From NCBI GenBank assembly GCA_964236735.1, contig CAXSFM010000009.1, positions 62,001-126,000 of the forward strand: a stretch of DNA of 64,000 nucleotides, read 5' to 3'. Shown one piece after another: positions 57,828-64,000 of the stretch (positions within the stretch are counted from its first letter, which is position 1; every line of letters starts with the position of its first letter). The translations under genes and the position numbers were made by a program. The notes beneath the pieces are model-generated. The model saw only the letters and a list, made by a program, of their open reading frames with translations. It did no database searches and was not told the origin of the DNA. The stretch comes from JAIVJG01 sp964236735. Its GTDB lineage: Bacteria; Acidobacteriota; Blastocatellia; Pyrinomonadales; Pyrinomonadaceae.

Positions 57828-59615
57828 ATGAGCGTCGTGCAGCAGATCGTTTCAACCAAAGCCGTCCCAACTCTGCCGGAGGCGACACTGGCGAACGCGC
57901 AGTGGCCGCGCGGCGCGGAGGTGCTGCTTGAAGCTCTGTTGCACGAAGGCGTGGACTCGATCTTCGGGTATCCCGGCGGCGCGGTGCTGCACATTTACGA
58001 CGAACTGTGGCGTTACCGCGAGCGCATCACGCACTATCTCGTGCGCCACGAGCAGGGCGCGGTGCATATGGCGGAAGGCTACGCGCGCGCGTCGGGTCGA
58101 GTCGGCGTCGCGCTGGTCACATCGGGGCCGGGCGCGACCAACGCCGTGACGGGCATCGCCAACGCCTACATGGATTCGACGCCCATCGTCGTTATCACGG
58201 GGCAAGTGCCGCTCGCGCTCATCGGCACGGACGCTTTTCAGGAAGTTGACACGGTCGGCATCACGCGCCCGTGCGTCAAGCACAGCTATCTCGTCCGCGA
58301 CGTGTGCGACCTCGCGGGCATCGTGCATGAAGCGTTCCACCTCGCGCGTTCGGGACGACCGGGGCCGGTCGTGATAGACATTCCGAAAGACGTGTCGGCG
58401 GCGCGCTGCGCTTACTCGCGTCTGGATCACATCGCCTTCCCGTGTCGAGAGGAACGAGTTAAACCTGAGCCGCGCGCAGTGCAACGCGCGGCGAATGCGA
58501 TCTTAAAGTCCGAGCGGCCTGTGCTCTACATCGGCGGCGGGATCGTCAACTCCGGCGCGTCCGACGCGCTGCTCGCGTTCGCCGAAAAATTACAACTGCC
58601 CGTCACGCCCACGCTGATGGGTCTGGGCGGTTTCCCCTCGGCACACCCGCTCTGTCTCAACATGCTCGGAATGCACGGCACGTATGCCGCGAACATGGCG
58701 GTCGCCGAAAGCGATCTGCTCATCGCCGTCGGCGTGCGCTTCGACGACCGCGTGACCGGCAAACTCGCCACCTTCGCGCCGCGCGCCTGCGTCATCCACA
58801 TAGACATAGACCCAGCCAACATCGGCAAGAACGTCGCGCCCGCGCTCGCGCTCGCCGCCGACGCGCGCGAGGCTCTGAACGCGCTCTGTGCAGAGACGAG
58901 CGAGCGCACGCCTGCGGAAATCGTCGCGAGCATTGAACGACGCGCCGCTTGGTGGCGGCAAATCCGCGAGTGGCAGCGCGAGCAGCCGCTCCGCTTCGAC
59001 GGCGCGAGCGAGCAGATCAAGCCGCAGGCGGTGATACGCGAACTGCACAGATTGACGAAAGGCGAGGCCATCATCACGACTGATGTCGGGCAGCACCAGA
59101 TGTGGGCGGCGCAGTTTTATCCGTTCACGCGCGCGCGGCAATGGATCACGAGCGGCGGCCTGGGCACGATGGGCTTCGGTCTGCCGTCAGCCATCGGCGC
59201 GCAACTGGCCTGCCGCGACAGGCAAGTCGTAGCGGTGGTCGGCGACGGCGGCTTTCAGATGACCAATCAGGAGTTGGCGACTGCCATGCAGTACGACTTG
59301 CCGGTGAAAGTCGTGATTATGAATAACGGCTATCTCGGCATGGTGCGCCAGTGGCAGGAGATGTTCTACGACCGCACTTACTCGGAGGTGGACATTTCGG
59401 TCGCGCCCGATTTCGTCAAACTGGCGGAGGCTTACGGCGCGGGCGCTTTTCGCGCGACACGCCCCGATGAATTGTCGGACGTGCTCGCCGCCGGACTCGC
59501 GCACAAAGGCGTCGCCGTCATCGAGGTGGTCGTCGCCAAAGAGGAGAACGTCTTCCCCATCGTGCCCGCCGGCGCGAACTCGCGCGATATGATTGTTCAC
59601 AGTGAAGGAGTCTGA
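57828..59615 (+). CDS. ilvB: Acetolactate synthase, large (catalytic) subunit
   Basis: 595 residues from ATG 57828. A ThDP enzyme that joins two pyruvates, or pyruvate and 2-ketobutyrate. The signatures are DSIFGYPGGAVLHIYDEL, VRHEQGAVHMAEGYARASGRVG with the catalytic Glu, SGPGATNAVTGIANAYMDS, the FAD region GVRFDDRVTGKL, and the ThDP/Mg site VVGDGGFQMTNQELATAMQYDLPVKVVIMNNGYLGMVRQWQ. It begins 63 nt after gltB and is followed by its regulatory subunit. Confidence 0.95.
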   Translation: MSVVQQIVSTKAVPTLPEATLANAQWPRGAEVLLEALLHEGVDSIFGYPGGAVLHIYDELWRYRERITHYLVRHEQGAVHMAEGYARASGRVGVALVTSGPGATNAVTGIANAYMDSTPIVVITGQVPLALIGTDAFQEVDTVGITRPCVKHSYLVRDVCDLAGIVHEAFHLARSGRPGPVVIDIPKDVSAARCAYSRLDHIAFPCREERVKPEPRAVQRAANAILKSERPVLYIGGGIVNSGASDALLAFAEKLQLPVTPTLMGLGGFPSAHPLCLNMLGMHGTYAANMAVAESDLLIAVGVRFDDRVTGKLATFAPRACVIHIDIDPANIGKNVAPALALAADAREALNALCAETSERTPAEIVASIERRAAWWRQIREWQREQPLRFDGASEQIKPQAVIRELHRLTKGEAIITTDVGQHQMWAAQFYPFTRARQWITSGGLGTMGFGLPSAIGAQLACRDRQVVAVVGDGGFQMTNQELATAMQYDLPVKVVIMNNGYLGMVRQWQEMFYDRTYSEVDISVAPDFVKLAEAYGAGAFRATRPDELSDVLAAGLAHKGVAVIEVVVAKEENVFPIVPAGANSRDMIVHSEGV

Positions 59616-59708
59616 AGAAATGATGAATGCGGAATGATGAGTGATGAATAAAAACGTGATTCTTGTCTTTCATTCATCATTCCGCACTCATCATTCATCA
59701 TTGCTGCC
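59616..59708. repeat. GATGAATGCGGAATGATG-type inverted repeat between ilvB and ilvN
   Basis: Left arm 59620-59649 (ATGATGAATGCGGAATGATG at its start) and right arm 59670-59702 (CATTCATCATTCCGCACTCA at its start) fill the gap between the two subunits. The right arm ends a few bases before the ilvN ATG. Confidence 0.8.
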
Positions 59709-60269
59709 ATGCGTCATACGCTTTCCATCATCGTGGCCGACCAGCCGGGCGAGTTATCGCGCATCGTCGGGCTGTTCAGCGCGCGCGGCTTCAACATCGA
59801 GACGATCTCGGTGGGCGGGACGCTCGACCCGCAGTGGTCGCGCGTCACCATCGTTACGCGCGGCGCGGAGCGGACGGTCGAGCAGATCGTCAAACAGTGC
59901 GAGCGTCTGGCGCGCGTGCGCGAGGTGCGCGACGTGACCAGCCAGCCGCACGTCGAGCGTGAGATGGTGTTGGTGGATGTCACCGCCGCGCAGGGCGCAA
60001 CCCGGCAGGAAGTCTTAAGTCTCGTCGCCGTCTTCCGCGCGAAGGTGGTGGATATTTCGCACACGCGCATGATCATCGAGGCTTCAGGCAACAAGGAAAA
60101 GGTGGACGCCTTTATCGAGATGCTGCGCCCCCTTGGCATCAACGACATCACGCGCACCGGATACATTGCCATCGGTCGCCTGTCAAACGACGCGGCGAAT
60201 TTGTCAGACGACCCGCCGAACGTTGACCTCACGTTCAGCGCGGAAGAGACGTTGGCCGGTAGTCTCTAA
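59709..60269 (+). CDS. ilvN: Acetolactate synthase, small (regulatory) subunit
   Basis: 186 residues. The N-terminal ACT domain (LSIIVADQPGELSRIVGLFSARGFNIETISVGGTLDPQWSRVTIV) binds valine for feedback control. A second ACT-like C-terminal half follows (VVDISHTRMIIEASGNKEKVDAFIEMLRPLGINDITRTGYIAIGR). This is the longer IlvH-like form rather than the short E. coli IlvN. It activates and regulates the catalytic subunit encoded just upstream. Confidence 0.94.
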   Translation: MRHTLSIIVADQPGELSRIVGLFSARGFNIETISVGGTLDPQWSRVTIVTRGAERTVEQIVKQCERLARVREVRDVTSQPHVEREMVLVDVTAAQGATRQEVLSLVAVFRAKVVDISHTRMIIEASGNKEKVDAFIEMLRPLGINDITRTGYIAIGRLSNDAANLSDDPPNVDLTFSAEETLAGSL

Positions 60270-60342
60270 TCTTAACGCGCCCGTGACACGGCGGCGGCTG
60301 TGTGCCGAACACTTGAGCTTATTCAACTGAAAGGAATCAGAC

Positions 60343-61359
60343 ATGAAAATTTATTACGAGAAAGACGCCAACCCGAACATCTTGCGCGAGCGGCGCATCG
60401 CCGTCATCGGCTATGGCAGCCAGGGTTTCGCGCAGTCGAACAATCTGAAGGATGCGGGCTGCGACGTGACGGTCGGACTCAAAGCCGACAGCCCTTCACG
60501 CGCGAAGGCGGAGCGTGCGGGCTTGCGCGTGCTGCCGGTGGCGCAGGCGGCGGCGGAGGCCGACATCGTGATGATGCTCGTGCCCGACGAGCTTGCGCCA
60601 GACATTTACGCGCGCGAGGTCGCCGAATCGCTGACGCCGGGCAAGTATCTGGCCTTCTCGCACGGCTTCTCGATTCACTACAAATTCATCACGCCGCCGG
60701 AGGACGTGAGCGTCTTCATGGTCGCGCCGAAAGGGCCGGGGCATCTCGTGCGGCACGAGTACGTGCGGGGCGCGGGCGTCCCTTGCCTGCTGGCCGTCCA
60801 CCAAGACCCGACGGGTGACACGCGAGAGACTGGCCTCGCTTACGCCGCGGCCATCGGCGGCGCGCGTGCCGGCGTCATCGAAACGAACTTTCGCGAAGAA
60901 ACCGAGACAGACCTCTTCGGCGAGCAGGCTGTCTTGTGCGGCGGGCTGACCTCGCTCATCAAAGCCGGCTTCGAGACGCTCGTCGAGGCGGGCTACGCGC
61001 CGGAGATGGCCTACTTCGAGTGCCTGCACGAGATGAAGCTGATCGTTGATCTCATCTACGAGGGCGGCATCTCCGAGATGCGCTACTCGATCTCGAACAC
61101 GGCGCAGTACGGCGACATGACGCGCGGCCCCAAAGTGGTCAACGACGAGACGAAGCGGCGCATGAAGGACATCCTGGCGGAAGTCCGCTCCGGCGCGTTC
61201 GCACACGAATGGATGAGAGAGAACCGCAACGGCAAACAACGCTTTCAACAACTGGAGAGCAGCGGCAGCGAGCACAAGATCGAGCAGGTCGGGCGGCAGT
61301 TGCGAGAAATGATGCCATGGCTCGCCGCCAGCCGTCTCGTGGATGAAGCGGCAAACTGA
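60343..61359 (+). CDS. ilvC: Ketol-acid reductoisomerase, class I
   Basis: 338 residues, the short class I form, with an AAGGA ribosome site. It rearranges and reduces acetolactate with NADPH. The start KIYYEKDANPNILRERRIAVIGYGSQG includes the cofactor loop; HGFSIHY, VAPKGPGHLVRHEY, the Mg-binding DLFGEQAVLCGG and YFECLHEMKLIVDLIYEGG follow. It is the third ilv gene in a row. IlvD and IlvE for the rest of the pathway are not in this cluster. Confidence 0.96.
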   Translation: MKIYYEKDANPNILRERRIAVIGYGSQGFAQSNNLKDAGCDVTVGLKADSPSRAKAERAGLRVLPVAQAAAEADIVMMLVPDELAPDIYAREVAESLTPGKYLAFSHGFSIHYKFITPPEDVSVFMVAPKGPGHLVRHEYVRGAGVPCLLAVHQDPTGDTRETGLAYAAAIGGARAGVIETNFREETETDLFGEQAVLCGGLTSLIKAGFETLVEAGYAPEMAYFECLHEMKLIVDLIYEGGISEMRYSISNTAQYGDMTRGPKVVNDETKRRMKDILAEVRSGAFAHEWMRENRNGKQRFQQLESSGSEHKIEQVGRQLREMMPWLAASRLVDEAAN

Positions 61360-61515
61360 GAAAGGCAGTGACGAGTGACAAGTGACAAGTGACAAGTGAG
61401 GAGCAAAGTTTTGAGCGACAAGCAAAGCTGTGAGCGATGAGCATTGAGCGATGTATGATTAGCTGTTAACTTGTCATTCATCACTCATCACTCATCACTT
61501 ATCACTGCTTTAATT
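61360..61515. repeat. GTGACAAGTGACAAGTGA-type inverted repeat between ilvC and proB
   Basis: The 156-nt gap is filled by a degenerate inverted repeat: tandem GTGACAAGTGACAAGTGA units (from 61364), GAGCGA/GAGCAA-type units, then the complementary TCATCACTCATCACTCATCA arm (61467-61509). It contains no gene. Confidence 0.8.
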
Positions 61516-62760
61516 ATGTCAGCACACAATCAAGAGGATGAGCGACGGCGACGTTTTCAGGACGCGCGGCGTGTCGTCATCAAACTCGGCACGAGTGTGG
61601 TGACGGGCGCGGGCGGCGAAGTCTGCATCGCACAGGTCAAGCCGATTGTGCGCGCCATCGTTAAGCTGACGCGAGAAGGGCGCGGGGTCGTGCTGGTGTC
61701 ATCGGGCGCGGTCGGGTTGGGCGCGGGGCGGCTCGGCCTCGCGCGTGCGCGGCTCGGCGAGGTGGTCGTGCGGCAGGCGTGCGCGGCCATCGGTCAGAGC
61801 TTGTTGATGAACGCTTATGAGCATCTGTTCCGCCGCTACGATGTGAAGATCGCGCAGGTGCTGCTGACCGAAGACGACTTCCGGGATCGGCAACGCTATG
61901 CCAATTTGCAGCGCACGATGGAGAAGCTATTGAAGTTCGGCGTCGTGCCCATCGTCAACGAGAACGACACCGTCTCGACCGCCGAGCTGGAATATCTGCC
62001 GCAAGGCGGCGCGCGCGTCTTCAGCGACAACGACCGTCTGGCCGCGCTCGTGATGAGCAAGCTCGACTCCGAGGCGCTCGTGCTGCTGACGGACGTTGAC
62101 GGGTTATTCGCACGCAGACCGACGACCGTGCGCTCCGCTCCGACGCAAGGCGCGGGCGTGCCGGTGATTCCTCTGGTGACTGACATCACGCCGGAGTTAA
62201 AGTCGCTGGCAACGGGGCCATCCGCCGGCGGGCGCGGCGGGATGTTAACGAAGCTTGAAGCGGCTGACATCGCCATGCGCGCGGGCGGCGTGGCCGTCAT
62301 CGCCAACGGCACGAAGCCGGACACGCTGCCGCGCATCTTCAAAGGCGAAGCGGTCGGGACTGCGTTCCTGCCGACGGCGCGCATGGCCGGCAAGCGACGC
62401 TGGATCGCTTACGCGGCGAGCGCGCGCGGGCGCATCGTCGTCAACGCGGGCGCGCGCGAAGCCATCCTGCGCGGCAAGGCGAGCTTGCTGACTTCCGGCC
62501 TCGTGCGCGTCGAGCGCGAGTTTGACGCGCACGACGTTGTCAGCATCGCCGACCCGGAAGGACGCGAGTTTGCGCGCGGCATCGCGAACTGCGCGAGCGA
62601 ACAGTTAATCGCGCAAATCAAGGCACAGCGTGAAAGTCCCACGCCTGATGCAATCCGCACGCGCAAGGGCAAAGTGTTCGTCACGCGCGACAATATTGTG
62701 ATTCTGGAGAGCAAGACGGAGGAAGGCCAGCAAAAAACATCGGTCGTGGCTGAAGGTTGA
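61516..62760 (+). CDS. proB: Glutamate 5-kinase
   Basis: 414 residues from ATG 61516 (MSAHNQEDERRRRFQD). The longer frame to 61471 runs into the repeat. The amino-acid kinase domain has VVIKLGTSVVTG, LVSSGAVGLGAGRLGL, PIVNENDTVSTAEL, FSDNDRLAALVMSKLDSEALVLLTDVDGLF and GRGGMLTKLEAADIAMRAGG. A C-terminal PUA domain follows (GRIVVNAGAREAILRGKASLLTSGLVRVEREFDAHDVVSI). It starts proline synthesis by phosphorylating glutamate. proA follows after 24 nt. Confidence 0.95.
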   Translation: MSAHNQEDERRRRFQDARRVVIKLGTSVVTGAGGEVCIAQVKPIVRAIVKLTREGRGVVLVSSGAVGLGAGRLGLARARLGEVVVRQACAAIGQSLLMNAYEHLFRRYDVKIAQVLLTEDDFRDRQRYANLQRTMEKLLKFGVVPIVNENDTVSTAELEYLPQGGARVFSDNDRLAALVMSKLDSEALVLLTDVDGLFARRPTTVRSAPTQGAGVPVIPLVTDITPELKSLATGPSAGGRGGMLTKLEAADIAMRAGGVAVIANGTKPDTLPRIFKGEAVGTAFLPTARMAGKRRWIAYAASARGRIVVNAGAREAILRGKASLLTSGLVRVEREFDAHDVVSIADPEGREFARGIANCASEQLIAQIKAQRESPTPDAIRTRKGKVFVTRDNIVILESKTEEGQQKTSVVAEG

Positions 62761-62784
62761 AAACTAATTGTTAGGGCAGAAGAA

Positions 62785-64000
62785 ATGAGTGGCTTGATTG
62801 AAGAGAGAGCAACGGGAGTGAACGTCGCCGACGTGGCGCGTCGCGCGCGCGCGGCAGCGCACAGGCTCGCGTTGCTCTCCGGTGAGCGGCGTAACGTGGC
62901 TCTGTTGTCTGTCGCCAACTTAATCGAGGAGCGCCGGTTAGAAGTACTCAGCGCCAACGAGCGCGACTGTCACGCTGCCGCGCCCGCCGTCGCCGTTGGG
63001 AGCATGTCACGCGCGCTGTTCAAGCGTTTGCAGACAGACGAGCGGGGGATCGCGGAGATGGCCGCGCGCGTGCGCGACGTGGCCGCGCTGCCCGACCCGC
63101 TGGGGCGCGAACTAGCCGTCACGGAATTGGACGACGGCCTGACGCTCTCTAAAATTTCTTGCCCGCTCGGCGTGGTCGGCGTCATCTTTGAAGCGCGCCC
63201 GGAGGTCGTGCCGCAGGTCGCTGCGCTCGCGCTGAAGTCCGGCAACGCCGTCATCCTCAAAGGCGGGTCGGAGGCGATGCACATGAATCAAGCTCTCGCC
63301 GCGATTTGGCGCGACGCGCTCGCGCAGTTCACAGACATCCCTGCCGACGCGCTCAATCTGCTGCACACGCGCGAAGATGTGGCGGAGATGTTGACGCTCG
63401 ACGGCGAGATTGATTTGATCATTCCGCGCGGCTCGCAAGCGTTCGTGCGCCACATCGCGACGCACAGCCGCATCCCTGTGCTCGGCCACGGCGAGGGTAT
63501 CTGCCACGTCTTCATTGACCGCGCCGCCGATGTGCAAAAGGCGCTCGCCATCGCGCTCGATTCAAAAACGCAATACCCGGCGGCGTGCAACGCGGCAGAG
63601 ACGCTGCTCGTGCATGAAGACATCGCGCGGCGCCTTTTGCCCGCGCTGCTCGCCGCCCTGCATGACGCCGGAGTCGAAGTGCGCGCCTGTCAGCGCACCA
63701 TCGCATTAGCCGCGGCGCGTGATGTCATCCCGGCGACCGCAGACGATTGGGCGACGGAGTATTCCGATCTCATCGTCTCGATCAAAACCGTCGGCAGTTT
63801 CGATGAAGCTGTCAGGCACATCGAGCAATACGGCTCGCGGCACACGGAAGTAGTGGTGACGGAGGACGCCGCCGTCGCGTCGCGCTTTCTTGAGGAGGTG
63901 GACGCGGCGGGCGTCTATCACAACGCCTCGACGCGCTTCGCCGACGGCTATCGTTATGGCTTCGGCGCGGAGCTGGGGATCAGCACGGGCAAACTCCACG
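62785..64000 (+). CDS. proA: Glutamate-5-semialdehyde dehydrogenase (3' end beyond window)
   Basis: From ATG 62785 (MSGLIEERATGVNVADVARRARAAAHRLALLSGE) about 405 codons are present and the frame runs off the right edge; the family is about 415-420 residues, so little is missing. It reduces glutamyl-5-phosphate with NADPH. Marks are CPLGVVGVIFEARPEVVPQVAALALKSGNAVILKGGSEA, IDLIIPRGSQAFV, the catalytic cysteine in YPAACNAAETLLVH and VYHNASTRFADGYRYGFGAELGISTGK. Confidence 0.96.
   Translation, partial: MSGLIEERATGVNVADVARRARAAAHRLALLSGERRNVALLSVANLIEERRLEVLSANERDCHAAAPAVAVGSMSRALFKRLQTDERGIAEMAARVRDVAALPDPLGRELAVTELDDGLTLSKISCPLGVVGVIFEARPEVVPQVAALALKSGNAVILKGGSEAMHMNQALAAIWRDALAQFTDIPADALNLLHTREDVAEMLTLDGEIDLIIPRGSQAFVRHIATHSRIPVLGHGEGICHVFIDRAADVQKALAIALDSKTQYPAACNAAETLLVHEDIARRLLPALLAALHDAGVEVRACQRTIALAAARDVIPATADDWATEYSDLIVSIKTVGSFDEAVRHIEQYGSRHTEVVVTEDAAVASRFLEEVDAAGVYHNASTRFADGYRYGFGAELGISTGKLH

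Overview
The window is about 64 kb of gene-dense chromosomal DNA with high GC. It carries almost only core amino-acid and nitrogen/sulfur assimilation genes plus one sugar-acid catabolic region. No rRNA, tRNA, CRISPR, transposase or phage gene was seen. Tat-exported sugar-acid enzymes, a DUF1552/DUF1592 pair, a fused CbiX-SUMT siroheme protein, type I-beta DAHP synthase and many short palindromic intergenic repeats suggest a soil-type Gram-negative bacterium. The best guess is Acidobacteriota, perhaps Blastocatellia; this is inference from gene content, not a marker gene.

Layout. 1-12443, all minus strand: a sugar-acid/carbohydrate block (two TIM-barrel isomerase-like proteins, an IlvD/Edd dehydratase, an MFS permease, a DgoK-type kinase, an SMP-30 lactonase, an esterase-like hydrolase and the DUF1552/DUF1592 pair). 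12613-21413, plus: a LysR regulator, leuA-leuB-leuC-leuD and a first glnD. 21468-23995, minus: an aromatic operon (chorismate mutase, prephenate dehydratase, DAHP synthase) preceded by a Phe/Tyr-rich leader peptide and a textbook attenuator. 24208-32115: a ROK regulator, PEP carboxylase, two oxidoreductases and an aminotransferase. 32576-41541, plus: a sulfate-to-homocysteine pathway (sulfite reductase, sirohydrochlorin chelatase-SUMT fusion, APS reductase, ATP sulfurylase, APS kinase, MetY, MetX) and an SDR. 41606-52413: a nitrogen control region (GAF-sigma54 activator, amtB, glnB, a second glnD, an outer-membrane-type protein, glnA). 52968 to the end, plus: gltB-ilvB-ilvN-ilvC-proB-proA.

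How it works together. Ammonium enters through AmtB, GlnD/PII sense nitrogen status, and GlnA/GltB make glutamine and glutamate. These feed the branched-chain, proline and aromatic pathways encoded nearby. Three copies of a paired palindrome (two GACA-N4-TGTC sites separated by exactly 18 bp) lie upstream of amtB and between the second glnD and the outer-membrane protein/glnA genes. Two copies sit about 120-125 bp upstream of sigma54-like -24/-12 sequences. With the sigma54 activator gene beside amtB, this looks like a local nitrogen regulon with a DNA site I do not recognise.

The non-coding DNA is rich in palindromic elements. One family has constant ends (TAGAGCGGTTTGCAA type) but at least three different cores. 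Another consists of degenerate GATGAGTGATAAGT-type inverted repeats in operon gaps; a related palindrome sits in frame inside gltB.
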